In this document: positions 1-7,820 of the stretch, piece after piece
How positions within the stretch are numbered: the stretch's first letter is position 1
How the letters are laid out: the number at the start of each line of letters is the position of its first letter
Assembly: GCF_946479755.1 (NCBI RefSeq)
Contig: NZ_CAMLHC010000014.1
Location: 1-64,000, forward strand
Reading direction: 5' to 3'
DNA length: 64,000 nt
DNA from: an uncultured Chitinophaga sp.
Lineage (GTDB): Bacteria; Bacteroidota; Bacteroidia; Chitinophagales; Chitinophagaceae
Program-made: the position numbers and the translations under genes
The notes under the pieces: model-generated
Told to the model about the DNA's origin: nothing
Database searches by the model: none
Seen by the model: only the letters and a program-made list of their open reading frames with translations

Positions 1-2538
1 CATCTGGGAGTAACTGTCCACGTAGTAGAAGTAAGGATTGAACCGGTTGTAAACATTCAGCAAACTTACATTCCAGGTACGGACCAGTCCATTCTTTTTA
101 TGTTTGACAAAACTAACGCCGAGGTCTAAACGATGGTATGCTTTGATACGTACGTTATTACGCGAATTGATATAATCAATTTTCCGGGAATACCGCAACT
201 CACCTACTCCTGAAAGCGGGTCCAGGAGACCACCATAAGACGCCAGCGGAATGGTGAATGGCGCGGCGCTCTGATAGGTCCAGGACGCGGACAACGTGAT
301 GCCTTTGCGCCACTTGTAAACAGCTACCAGGTGGACGTCATGCCGGCGGTCATATTTATAGGGAAAGCTACGGCCATAGTTAACCTCCGGGATCTGCCGG
401 TTGGCCCACGCCAGCGTATACCCTACCCATCCGGTCAGTCTCCCGCTTTTCTTCTGCAGCAATAGCTCCAGCCCATAGGACTTACCTTCTCCGGCTGCCA
501 CCTGCTCCTGCCAGGAATCTCCTTTGACGGTTGTCAGATAGCTCGCACCCTCCTTGTATTCGATGACGTGGTGCATGTGTTTATAGTAAGCCTCCGCCGA
601 AAACTCAAACTGGTCTCCAAACAGGTTATGCGCAACGCCCAGCGCATACTGGTCTGCATCCTGGGGGCTTACCTTGTCTGTTGCCGGCACCCAGAGGTCT
701 GCGGGCAGTGAAATGGAATTATAAGCCAGCAGGTGAATGTATTGGGTCATCCGCGTGTAGGAAGCTTTGAGTGCCCAGTTGCCGGGCAACAGGTAACGTG
801 CGCTTATGCGTGGCTGCAGGGACAAATACAGGCGTTTCTCCACGTTAAACCCGCTGAAATGCAGCCCTGCGTTTATACGCAGCCGTTTGGACAACTGCCA
901 GTCGTCCTCTGCATACAGGTTTAGTTCCTGCGCGTGAATGTTGTGGTTACTGTTACTGGAATCAGCGATCACCACCTCTTTTTCTGTTTGCTTTACCTGC
1001 AGCACGCCCGGTGTAAAAACCCGGTACATCAGCTGCGCACCGGCTTTGATGGTATGGGCCGGCTTCGGCTGGTACTCCACATCTATTCTGCCGCCATAAT
1101 CCCTGATGCCGGAATTCAGCTGCTGCTGGTCGGAATATAAGCCGGTGGGCGTGGTTCCTGCCTGCTTATAATCGGACAGAAAGCGGTAGTTGCTCCCTAT
1201 CAGCATCACATTGGAAAACAACTTTGGGGAATACACATGGTTCCAGCGCAGGGTGCCGGTGTAGTTGCCCCAGGTTACGCCCACATCGGTCACATAATAG
1301 AACGGATACTGGGTATTGTATCTGTCGCTCGTGGCCAGTTTATCGCGGCCGGTATAAAAGCTCAGGTACAGCTTGTCCCTGTCCGAAAACTTATGATGCA
1401 CTTTGGCGTTGATATCGTAGAAATTGAGCCTGAATTTATCCGGTGAGTTATCCTGGCTATCGAGATATAATCTTGCTGCCAGATCGGGATAAGACCTGCG
1501 GGCGGAGAGCACAAAAGTTGTTTTTTCTCTTTTGATGGGACCTTCCAGCGTAGCTTGTGCAGAAAGCAGTCCGACAGAAAAATTTCCATGTATGTTATAC
1601 ATGTCACCATCTTTCGTGGAGATGTCCACCACGGATGACAGCCGGCCCCCGTAGCGGGCGGGGAAGGCGCCTTTATACAGCGTAACGTCTTTCAGCACGC
1701 TGGTATTGAAGGTAGAGAAGATACCCATCAGATGTACGGGATTGTACAGCGGGGCGCCGTCAAGGAGGATAAGATTCTGGTCCGGCGTGCCGCCGCGTAC
1801 CAGCAGTGCGCTCGTCGCCTCTGCACCTTGTTTGACACCAGGCATCAGCTGGAGGGTTTTGAACAGGTCTGCTTCGCCTAACAGGCGTGGAGCAGACTGC
1901 ACCAGTGCTGCCGGTAAATGAATACGGCTCATCTGGGAAGTGGCTTCGATATTATCGGCCCGTGTTCCCCGGATGGTCACTTCCCCCAGCTGGCTGCTGA
2001 GTGTCGTCAGGCGGAAGGAGAAACTCCTTGTATCTTGTATGGCCACTAACGTGTCAAGACGCTGGTATCCCAGGTAGGACAACTGCACCCTGACAGTATC
2101 TGCCGGTAAGGTCAGGCTATAAAATCCGTAGGCATTGGTAATGGTGCCTACCTGATATTGAGGCGCCACCAGTGATACACCAATCAGTCTTTCACCAGTG
2201 GCAGCATCTTCCACATACCCGCTGAGGGTATGCGTTGCGCTGGTGCCAGGACCGATAAAGAGCTGATCGCCCCTGCGTTTGAAAGTAAGTCGTGTTCCTT
2301 TCAGCAGATCGGCGAGCATCATCTCCGGCGACGCCTCCTTATAAATGCGTGCTTTAATGGTTATTCCGTGCACACGGGTATATTCATAAGATATTGGTAT
2401 ACCTGTTTGTTGTTCTATCAGTTTCAGCGCTGCTTCCAGCGTGGTGTCGGGAAAACGGATGCTGAACTTTGTCTCGTTTTGCTGACCGGCCGCTGCCAGT
2501 CCGCCTGCCAAGAACAGAACGGTTAAAAAATATCGCAT
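1..2538 (-). CDS. TonB-dependent receptor with STN domain (3' end outside window)
   Basis: Outer-membrane receptor that takes up a ligand with TonB energy and probably signals to the neighbouring FecR/sigma pair. I translated it by hand from the ATG at 2538; the frame is open to position 1, giving at least 846 residues. A signal peptide (about 1-18) is followed by an STN domain (about 20-105, the periplasmic signalling module of FecA-type transducers), a carboxypeptidase-regulatory-like domain starting near 'HTLSGYVEDAATGERLIGVS', a plug ('GVKQGAEATSALLVRGG', 'NLILLDGAPLYNPVHL', 'RYGGRLSSVVDI') and a beta-barrel. The last plug-facing and barrel strands seen look like receptors of the DUF4249-partnered kind. 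A sigma-promoter-like motif lies 60 nt upstream. The ligand is unknown. The family call is secure; the signalling role is inferred from the STN domain and neighbours. Confidence 0.9.
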   Translation of the reverse strand, partial: MRYFLTVLFLAGGLAAAGQQNETKFSIRFPDTTLEAALKLIEQQTGIPISYEYTRVHGITIKARIYKEASPEMMLADLLKGTRLTFKRRGDQLFIGPGTSATHTLSGYVEDAATGERLIGVSLVAPQYQVGTITNAYGFYSLTLPADTVRVQLSYLGYQRLDTLVAIQDTRSFSFRLTTLSSQLGEVTIRGTRADNIEATSQMSRIHLPAALVQSAPRLLGEADLFKTLQLMPGVKQGAEATSALLVRGGTPDQNLILLDGAPLYNPVHLMGIFSTFNTSVLKDVTLYKGAFPARYGGRLSSVVDISTKDGDMYNIHGNFSVGLLSAQATLEGPIKREKTTFVLSARRSYPDLAARLYLDSQDNSPDKFRLNFYDINAKVHHKFSDRDKLYLSFYTGRDKLATSDRYNTQYPFYYVTDVGVTWGNYTGTLRWNHVYSPKLFSNVMLIGSNYRFLSDYKQAGTTPTGLYSDQQQLNSGIRDYGGRIDVEYQPKPAHTIKAGAQLMYRVFTPGVLQVKQTEKEVVIADSSNSNHNIHAQELNLYAEDDWQLSKRLRINAGLHFSGFNVEKRLYLSLQPRISARYLLPGNWALKASYTRMTQYIHLLAYNSISLPADLWVPATDKVSPQDADQYALGVAHNLFGDQFEFSAEAYYKHMHHVIEYKEGASYLTTVKGDSWQEQVAAGEGKSYGLELLLQKKSGRLTGWVGYTLAWANRQIPEVNYGRSFPYKYDRRHDVHLVAVYKWRKGITLSASWTYQSAAPFTIPLASYGGLLDPLSGVGELRYSRKIDYINSRNNVRIKAYHRLDLGVSFVKHKKNGLVRTWNVSLLNVYNRFNPYFYYVDSYSQM

Positions 2539-2597
2539 TTACTTCCTTTAGATTATGCGGGGCCTCCCCGCAGCTATCGATACACTGCTACCTACCA

Positions 2598-2630
2598 GAC
2601 AATCCTCAAATTTCTGAAGTACTATGTCGA
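2598..2630 (-). promoter_or_regulatory. candidate ECF sigma promoter, copy 1
   Basis: On the minus strand AGTACT is followed 13 nt later by GATTGTC, reading toward the receptor start at 2538. The same two boxes with identical spacing occur at 3210-3240 and 4566-4598. Position before each of three genes and the conserved spacing suggest the target promoter of the ECF sigma factor at 4609-5175. That assignment is inference. Confidence 0.6.
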
Positions 2631-2680
2631 ATAAAAAAAATATTTCAAAAAACTTATCCAGTCCTGTTTGTTCATTATAA
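2631..2680 (-). pseudogene. relic of sigma-factor 3' end
   Basis: The bases next to promoter copy 1 continue to match the 3' end of the intact sigma gene at 4609-4650: both read tcgaa, an A-run, a TATTTC/TATTCA variant, a second A-run and CCAGTCC. In one minus-strand frame the relic encodes 'TGLDKFFEIFF', comparable to the sigma C-terminus 'DGLGNFFFE'. It is therefore probably a leftover of a duplicated sigma-gene end that carried the promoter along. The borders are approximate. Confidence 0.5.
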
Positions 2681-2692
2681 ACGATTGGGATG

Positions 2693-2731
2693 AAAAGCCT
2701 GCCGGGAAGAGTCCCGGCGGGTTTCTCTCTA
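2693..2731 (-). terminator. intrinsic terminator after receptor remnant
   Basis: A GC-rich inverted repeat GCCTGCCGGGA / TCCCGGCGGGT with a loop of a few bases is followed on the minus strand by TTTTC. It lies just beyond the truncated receptor gene and would stop transcription before promoter copy 1. Confidence 0.7.
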
Positions 2732-2746
2732 AAAAACTGCGGCCTT

Positions 2747-3178
2747 TCAGTTCCCAAAAACACTTCTTCTGAATAAAAGAGAAAAAGTCGAAAAGGCAAC
2801 TGTTAATCTCTCTATAGGATAACCTAATACGGCGTCAAACACCGCACTTTCCGTATATCCGCTGACGGTATGCTGCATGCGGGCAGCAGGCCCAATAATT
2901 ATCTGATCTCCCCTGCGGTTAAACGTGAGCGTAGTACCTTCCAGCAGGCCGGCGACGATGGTCTCTACGGTGGCTGCCTTATAGGTGCGTGCTTTCACGG
3001 TTATTCCCTGTATTCGTGTGTACTCGTACGATATCAATATTTTCGTTTGCTGCTGCACTAACTTCAGCGCCTTCTCCAGCGTAGTAGCCGGCATATGGAA
3101 GCTGAACTTCGCTTCTCTTTGCTGGCTGACGGCTGTTAGTCCATGTAACTGCAGCCAGACCATTAAAATATGTCGCAT
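2747..3178 (-). pseudogene. truncated STN-domain receptor remnant
   Basis: A 143-residue frame whose first ~110 residues are a diverged copy of the start of the adjacent receptor: signal peptide, then an STN domain with matching blocks such as 'SYEYTRIQGITVKARTYK' and 'RRGDQIIIGPAARMQHTVSG' against 'SYEYTRVHGITIKARIYK' and 'RRGDQLFIGPGTSATHTLSG'. After the first strand of the carboxypeptidase-regulatory-like domain ('HTVSGYTESA') the similarity stops and a short unrelated tail follows, so plug and barrel are missing. It has its own promoter-like motif upstream and a terminator downstream. It is most likely the stub of a deleted tandem receptor. A free periplasmic STN protein acting on FecR is a less likely alternative. 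Confidence 0.65.
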
Positions 3179-3209
3179 AATTTCCGTTTTCAGTAGCTGT
3201 TGTTAAAGA

Positions 3210-3240
3210 GACAATCCTCCACATTTGGTAGTACTATGCC
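3210..3240 (-). promoter_or_regulatory. candidate ECF sigma promoter, copy 2
   Basis: AGTACT and GATTGTC on the minus strand with the same 13-nt gap as in copies 1 and 3, although the bases between them differ. It lies 32 nt upstream of the start of the receptor remnant. Confidence 0.55.
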
Positions 3241-3274
3241 ATTCAAAAAAACACATGTCTTTGCCGTTCTTTAT

Positions 3275-3312
3275 GAAAAGCCCGCCCGAAAGAATACGGG
3301 CGGGTTTATCAT
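3275..3312 (-). terminator. intrinsic terminator downstream of FecR
   Basis: An inverted repeat AAGCCCGCCCG / CGGGCGGGTTT with an 8-nt loop; on the minus strand the stem is followed by a T-rich run. It should end the sigma/FecR transcript. Confidence 0.75.
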
Positions 3313-3565
3313 CAATGGCGCCCTGGCTCTTCACCTTTCGTGCGCCAGGGACACACATGTTAGCTTTTTAATCAGCGGCAGGACCGGGAACGGTCTGAAC
3401 GTCCCCACGTTGGATCAGGACGCTGCCTTTTTTTAATCATTGAGCATAGTTTCCGTTAAATGTCTCTATAAAGTGTCCTTAATGGTTATCTCCCACCGGG
3501 TGGGTATAGCAGTTCCCTGCCGTCCTTTTGGGGACAGCCCTGGGTAACGATGCTGTTATAAAAAG

Positions 3566-4549
3566 TTATTGTTGTATACCGGTAACAGTCACCTGTCCGT
3601 TACTGAGCGTATAGGTCATGCCGCTCAGTTCTTTCAGCATTTCCATGGTTTCCTCCAGGGAAGTATTGCCGGCAATCCGCAGGTTAAAACGATAAGGCGC
3701 CATCATGGCGGTGTCATAGGACACCTGCACCCCATAACGGTTTTGGAGGATGAGGGCTACCTCGGTAAAAGAGCTGTTCTGCAATGTCTGGTTACCATCG
3801 CGCCAGTCAGCCACAGGCTGGTCGCCCCGTGTAGCCGTATGCGTTCCCACCTCGTATGTCAGCTGCTGTCCTGCTTCCAGCACGCCCAGTATAGCGCTGC
3901 TGTCTGATACCTGCACCTTGCCGGAGCTCACCGCTACGTGTATATATTCCAGTCCGCGGTAAGCTTTTACGCTGAATTCCGTTCCCAGCACTTTTGTCTG
4001 TATCCCGGCGGGGGTACCTACCGTGAAAGGTTGCGATGCACCCGGCGCCACAGTAAAATAAGCCTGGCCGTCCAGTACCTGCACTTCGCGGCTTTTGGCG
4101 CCGAACTGGTCGGCGTAACGCAGCCTGGACCCTGGTTCCAGCCATACGGAGGAACCGTCCGGCAGCTGCAGCTGCAGCACTTTTTTACCGGCGGGGGCGG
4201 CGACTTCCGTATAGGCCACCGGCGCAGGTTTTGCGCGGAAAAAATAAAACAGGCCGCCTGCTGCGATCAACACCACCGCTGCAGCTGCAGCGCGCCAGTA
4301 CATCCGGCGGACAGGCCGCTCCTGCGGCGCCGTTCCGGCGGCCATATTTTCCTCGTTAATCCTGTCAAAGATCCCTGCTTTCATCGATGCGTGCACCGCC
4401 TTGCGTTCCGCCTCATCTTCCCATGCACGCGCTTCGGCCGGGAAGGCAGCATACCATCTTTCCAGTATAGCACGCTCCTCCTGCGTACAGATACCCAACG
4501 CATGCTTTTCAAGCAATTGATCGATGATATGTTTATCAGGCTGACTCAT
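3566..4549 (-). CDS. FecR-family anti-sigma factor
   Basis: Inner-membrane anti-sigma factor that passes a signal from an outer-membrane receptor to its ECF sigma factor. It is 327 residues from the ATG at 4549; an upstream TTG would add seven residues but sits inside the promoter motif, so I prefer the ATG. Residues ~1-85 form the cytoplasmic sigma-binding part, then one transmembrane helix ('AAAAVVLIAAGGLFYFF'), the periplasmic FecR domain ('LPDGSSVWLEPGSRLRYADQ', 'VLGTEFSVKAYRG') and a C-terminal DUF4974 domain ('TSLEETMEMLKELSGM') that in this family contacts receptor STN domains. It lies 59 nt after the sigma gene with a promoter-like motif between them. Confidence 0.92.
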   Translation of the reverse strand: MSQPDKHIIDQLLEKHALGICTQEERAILERWYAAFPAEARAWEDEAERKAVHASMKAGIFDRINEENMAAGTAPQERPVRRMYWRAAAAAVVLIAAGGLFYFFRAKPAPVAYTEVAAPAGKKVLQLQLPDGSSVWLEPGSRLRYADQFGAKSREVQVLDGQAYFTVAPGASQPFTVGTPAGIQTKVLGTEFSVKAYRGLEYIHVAVSSGKVQVSDSSAILGVLEAGQQLTYEVGTHTATRGDQPVADWRDGNQTLQNSSFTEVALILQNRYGVQVSYDTAMMAPYRFNLRIAGNTSLEETMEMLKELSGMTYTLSNGQVTVTGIQQ

Positions 4550-4565
4550 ATGCTGTTGTTTAATA

Positions 4566-4598
4566 GACAATCCTCAAATTCCGGAAGTACTATGTCGA
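4566..4598 (-). promoter_or_regulatory. candidate ECF sigma promoter, copy 3
   Basis: AGTACT (4586-4591) and GATTGTC (4566-4572) on the minus strand, in the 59-nt gap between the sigma stop codon and the preferred FecR ATG. It would give FecR its own sigma-dependent transcript in addition to read-through from the sigma gene. Confidence 0.6.
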
Positions 4599-4608
4599 AG
4601 AAAAAAAA

Positions 4609-5175
4609 TTATTCAAAAAAGAAGTTACCCAGTCCGTCCCTTAATTTTTTAAGGGCTGCCGACAGTTGGTTTTTCACTGTTTGCTCTGACAGCTGGTGCT
4701 TTTGCGCAATTTCCCGTACCGACAGGCCATGGTCCCGGCTGTCGATAAACAACTGCCGCATTTTTTCAGGGAGCCGCTGTAGCTCGCGACGGTAGCTGGC
4801 TTCCAGGTCCGCACCCGCCATCATTTCGTCTGTGGAATGTGTGATCTCCGGTAGTTCCCGGCCAGCCAGCTGACGATATTTGTCTCTCGCCTGTTCCGAT
4901 TTCAGGTGATTCAGCACTTTAAACCTGACGGCCGTACGAAAATAGCCTATCACAGATTCCGTAATCAGGATCTGCTCCCTTTTCTGCCAGCAGTAAATAA
5001 AAACCTCCTGCACAATGTCTTTGGCCGCATCTTTATCGTACAGGCGCCAGTAAGCAGTTTCGTACAGGGTTTCCCAGTAACGCTCGTAAAGCTCTTCATA
5101 AGCCGGCACACTGCCCTGCCGGACCAGCTGCCACAATTCGGTTTCCGGCGTATCTCGAAGGATGGATGATGACAT
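4609..5175 (-). CDS. ECF-type RNA polymerase sigma factor
   Basis: Alternative sigma factor of the Bacteroidetes expansion family, released when the partner FecR is triggered. Its 188 residues show region 2 ('YEELYERYWETLYETAYW', 'DAAKDIVQEVFIYCWQKR') and region 4 with a helix-turn-helix ('LPEKMRQLFIDSRDHGLS', 'VREIAQKHQLSEQTVKNQLS'). The length is normal for the family. FecR follows directly on the same strand. The likely targets are the three promoter-like motifs at 2598, 3210 and 4566, an assignment based on position and conservation only. Confidence 0.93.
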   Translation of the reverse strand: MSSSILRDTPETELWQLVRQGSVPAYEELYERYWETLYETAYWRLYDKDAAKDIVQEVFIYCWQKREQILITESVIGYFRTAVRFKVLNHLKSEQARDKYRQLAGRELPEITHSTDEMMAGADLEASYRRELQRLPEKMRQLFIDSRDHGLSVREIAQKHQLSEQTVKNQLSAALKKLRDGLGNFFFE

Positions 5176-5269
5176 GTAAGTGAATAAAAATCAGGAGCGA
5201 AGGTAATTTGTTATTTAGAATTACCATGAATATTTCCATATATGGAACGAATGAAGGCATCACCATCAT

Positions 5270-5308
5270 AAAAAAGCCTCCTGGTAACACCATCGTGTAC
5301 CAGGAGGC
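5270..5308 (-). terminator. intrinsic terminator
   Basis: Inverted repeat GCCTCCTGGTA / TACCAGGAGGC extended by an inner CAC/GTG pairing, followed on the minus strand by TTTTTT. It ends the transcript of the membrane-protein gene at 5398-5910 before the sigma gene. Confidence 0.8.
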
Positions 5309-5397
5309 AGCTATCTTATTATTCTTGGTTGAATATACTGACTGCTACATTGCTGCAGCAGCAGCGCTGTCAGCCGGCATGGGTTGCCGGCGAAACA

Positions 5398-5910
5398 TTA
5401 ATAACGTACGTTCAACAGCCGGATGCATAATGGAATCAATCCGATGGAAACGGCGATAAAAATGGCTACGCGGATATAGTTGAGCGTTTGCCAAAGAGAT
5501 GTTTTTGCCGCGAGATTGTTGACCACGGCATGCGTTTCCGCTATTTTCTGAAAATGAATGATGTTCGGGGCAAAAAATGCCAGCGTCCATACCCGTACCG
5601 CGAAGTGGATGGCAAATAATATCAGCAGCCAGTTTCTGGCGAAGTCGATTTTCCAGCAGAAGACGATCGCCAGCAGGAAAGTTACTTCATGTATGGAGTG
5701 GAAAATGATCCAGAAATTTTTCAGACTGGCTCCCCGCCCGTCCAGCAACAGGTTGAAATTTGCCGGCGGCGCCTCCGTCCATTTGGGTACAAATACCAGC
5801 GTTTCAAACAGCTGCGCCCCGTTCATCAGAAAATAAAGCAACGTGGTAATGAATAACCAGAGTTCGGCCCGCATCAAATAACCGCTTGTTATATTATCCA
5901 TTTTAATCAT
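5398..5910 (-). CDS. DUF1772-like four-helix membrane protein
   Basis: A 170-residue hydrophobic protein with about four transmembrane segments (near residues 14-34, 66-88, 93-113 and 143-165). The conserved-looking stretches 'AFFAPNIIHFQKI' and 'LWQTLNYIRVAIFI' resemble the DUF1772 (anthrone oxygenase-like) superfamily, but the match is from memory and no function follows from it. The first Met (5910) and the one at 5901 are both possible starts. The gene is divergent from a MarR regulator, with two palindromic boxes between them, so it is probably the regulator's target. Confidence 0.7.
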   Translation of the reverse strand: MIKMDNITSGYLMRAELWLFITTLLYFLMNGAQLFETLVFVPKWTEAPPANFNLLLDGRGASLKNFWIIFHSIHEVTFLLAIVFCWKIDFARNWLLILFAIHFAVRVWTLAFFAPNIIHFQKIAETHAVVNNLAAKTSLWQTLNYIRVAIFIAVSIGLIPLCIRLLNVRY

Positions 5911-5970
5911 TTTTTATTGTTTTAAACCAGGGATAAAATTATATCGATTCAGTTTAATTTTTACACTAAA

Positions 5971-5988
5971 TACATCTATTTCGATGTA
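5971..5988. promoter_or_regulatory. candidate MarR operator 1
   Basis: TACATC-TATTTC-GATGTA, a perfect 6+6 inverted repeat with a 6-nt centre, in the gap between the divergent membrane-protein and MarR genes. It matches the second box at 6043-6060. The size and symmetry fit a MarR dimer site. Confidence 0.6.
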
Positions 5989-6042
5989 AAATTAGGAATA
6001 AAATCGAATTCAGCAAATTCCTGGACCCTTTTTCCCTACTTT

Positions 6043-6060
6043 TATATCGAATTCGATGTA
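6043..6060. promoter_or_regulatory. candidate MarR operator 2
   Basis: TATATC-GAATTC-GATGTA, an 18-bp box of the form TAYATC-N6-GATGTA, ending 4 nt before the MarR start codon at 6065. It includes the perfect palindrome ATCGAATTCGAT. Its position suggests autorepression. Confidence 0.6.
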
Positions 6061-6064
6061 AATC

Positions 6065-6778
6065 ATGGGAGAACTTACGAAACTGATCAGTGCCTGGGAG
6101 GCATACGCGCAGAAGAACCCGGGCTTGTCCGCCACGGAATTCTGTATGCATTTTTTAGCAACAGAGAGTAATCAGCAGCTCTTCAGCGGCCTCACCCCGC
6201 TGGACCTGGACACGGTATTCGCCAAACTGATCGGCAGGCTGGCGAGCATGCAGACGGCCTACGCGAAAATGGCCTTGCAGGACCTGCCCGGATTTGAACT
6301 GGAATGGTTCTATTTTCTGAACACCATCTACCAGTTAAAAGAAGTCAAGAAAACACAGGTCATTCAATATAACTTCACCGAACAAACGACCGGTATCGAC
6401 ATCCTTAACAAACTGAAGAAACAGGGATATATTACCGAGCGGACAGACCCGGACGACAAACGGGCCAAGCTGGTCAGCATTACCAAAGCAGGGGAGAAAA
6501 TACTCGCCAGGGTCTACCCCCTGCTCTACAAACCCAACCTGCTGATGTATCATGACATCGATCCGAAAGACAAACAAGTGGTGATCAACATCCTCAAAGA
6601 CACGGAAAACAAACACCAGGAGTTGTTCTCCAATGCCAAAAACAAATCCATCGACGACATGCTGACGGAAGCATTGGGAGAAGAAAAACTGGCGCAGCTG
6701 GCACGGGAGCAGCAAGAGAGAATGGCCCGGTTTGCTGCGGCGAAACAGCGCAAAACACCGGACAACAACCATAAGTAG
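6065..6778 (+). CDS. MarR-family transcriptional regulator
   Basis: Winged-helix DNA-binding protein of 237 residues, longer than the usual 140-160. The MarR core covers about residues 60-180: an initial helix ('VFAKLIGRLASMQTAYAKMA'), the recognition region ('QYNFTEQTTGIDILNKLKKQ') and the wing with the typical 'TERTDPDDKRAKLVSITKAG'. An N-terminal extension of about 55 residues and a charged C-terminal tail ('REQQERMARFAAAKQRK') lie outside the core. It is divergent from the DUF1772-like gene, and two matching palindromes in between are likely operators. Confidence 0.88.
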   Translation: MGELTKLISAWEAYAQKNPGLSATEFCMHFLATESNQQLFSGLTPLDLDTVFAKLIGRLASMQTAYAKMALQDLPGFELEWFYFLNTIYQLKEVKKTQVIQYNFTEQTTGIDILNKLKKQGYITERTDPDDKRAKLVSITKAGEKILARVYPLLYKPNLLMYHDIDPKDKQVVINILKDTENKHQELFSNAKNKSIDDMLTEALGEEKLAQLAREQQERMARFAAAKQRKTPDNNHK

Positions 6779-6832
6779 CGGCATTACAACCAACGGATGC
6801 CTGGTTTTACCGACGGATGCGCGGGAGCAGGA

Positions 6833-6840
6833 TATCTTTG
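6833..6840 (+). promoter_or_regulatory. -7 promoter box (TATCTTTG)
   Basis: A TAnnTTTG element, the Bacteroidota housekeeping -7 consensus, 23 nt before the ATG at 6864. No clear -33 box was found at the usual distance. Confidence 0.4.
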
Positions 6841-6863
6841 CAGCGTCGCAAAAAAAATATTAT

Positions 6864-7775
6864 ATGGATACTAAAATCATTGGCAGTAAAATTACCCAGG
6901 CGCGTAAAGCCAAAGGCCTGTCCCAGGCGGGGCTGGCGCAACAGCTGTTTATCAGTCCGCAGGCGGTCGGTAAATGGGAACGGGGAGAGTCTATGCCGGA
7001 CATTACCACCTTCCACCGGCTGGCAGGCATGCTGGATGTTGACCTGAACTATTTTTCGGAAAACAGCACTACCGGGGCTGCGCCCGTTGCATCCCCCGTT
7101 GAGCAACCCGCAGAAGAGCAACTGCCTTCCGGGGATCGACAGATACCGCTACAGCTTACGGCGGTCGGGCTGCAGCAGGAAAACTTCGCCGGCGCTACGC
7201 TGCACAAAGCGAAATTTAAGGCCGGATCACTGCAGGGCACTAATTTCGCAGGAGCGGATTTAACCGGCAGCACCTTTGAAGTGCTCGACGCCCGCGCAGC
7301 CAATTTTGACAACGCTAACCTAACGGATTGCAACTTCTCCATCACCGACCTTACGGGCGCCAGTTTCCGCCAGTCCGTCCTTACGCGCACTACCCTCCAC
7401 ATGTCGGGGCACGGCGCCATATTCACCGATGTTACCTTTCTCGATGCCCGGCTGACAAAAGCCGATCTTCAGCAGACGCAGTTTGAACGCTGTATTTTCA
7501 ACGGCACCGATTTCCGCCAGTGCGATCTGCGGGGCATACACTTCGATGGACAGACCTTTATCGGCGTGAAGTTCGACAAGTCGGCGTTAAAAGACGCGTC
7601 TTTCGGCGGGGCTATACTGAGGAACGTATCTTTCAAACTTCCTTTTTCCCTGACAAACAAATCGCATCTCGATTTCCAAACCGTTTGTTTTGACGGCGCC
7701 ACCATGGACAAAATAACCTATGCAGCACTGAAAGGCTTACGGGTAGCGGACTTATCAAAGGTAACCGTGGTGTAA
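6864..7775 (+). CDS. XRE helix-turn-helix protein fused to pentapeptide repeats
   Basis: A 303-residue protein starting at the ATG at 6864; the open frame extends further upstream, but that part has no similarity and overlaps the end of the MarR gene. Residues 1-60 are an XRE helix-turn-helix ('ITQARKAKGLSQAGLAQQLF', 'SPQAVGKWERGESMPDITTF'). A Pro/Ala-rich linker follows, then from about 95 to 285 a run of pentapeptide repeats with the A(D/N)LXX/F rhythm ('GTNFAGADLTGSTF', 'NANLTDCNFS', 'DLTGASF', 'DFRQCDLRGIHF'), which fold into a right-handed quadrilateral helix. It is presumably a DNA-binding regulator with a protein- or DNA-interacting solenoid. The fusion is unusual and its target unknown. 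Confidence 0.85.
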   Translation: MDTKIIGSKITQARKAKGLSQAGLAQQLFISPQAVGKWERGESMPDITTFHRLAGMLDVDLNYFSENSTTGAAPVASPVEQPAEEQLPSGDRQIPLQLTAVGLQQENFAGATLHKAKFKAGSLQGTNFAGADLTGSTFEVLDARAANFDNANLTDCNFSITDLTGASFRQSVLTRTTLHMSGHGAIFTDVTFLDARLTKADLQQTQFERCIFNGTDFRQCDLRGIHFDGQTFIGVKFDKSALKDASFGGAILRNVSFKLPFSLTNKSHLDFQTVCFDGATMDKITYAALKGLRVADLSKVTVV

Positions 7776-7792
7776 CGACTAACAAGGCATCA

Positions 7793-7815
7793 AAAAGGGC
7801 GCATGCTCTGCGCCC
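7793..7815 (-). terminator. intrinsic terminator between convergent genes
   Basis: Inverted repeat GGGCGCA / TGCGCCC with a 5-nt loop. On the minus strand it is followed by TTTTT, so it best serves the SnoaL-like gene. It lies between two convergent stop codons. Confidence 0.65.
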
Positions 7816-7820
7816 TGCGA

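Larger units (their letters stand above)
3179..3565. other. intergenic region between FecR and receptor remnant
   Basis: This 387-bp stretch holds promoter copy 2 (3210-3240) and the terminator at 3275-3312. A further inverted repeat CCCTGGC / GCCAGGG lies around 3318-3357. From about 3430 to 3565 I see no gene or clear signal. Confidence 0.6.

Noticed and set aside
4568..4570. TTG start of FecR at 4570
   Set aside because: It falls within the -10-like box of the promoter motif; the ATG at 4549 is preferred.
3938..4795. Long plus-strand frame of 285 residues
   Set aside because: It lies opposite the FecR and sigma genes, has Cys/His/Arg-rich composition and no start context; an antisense shadow.
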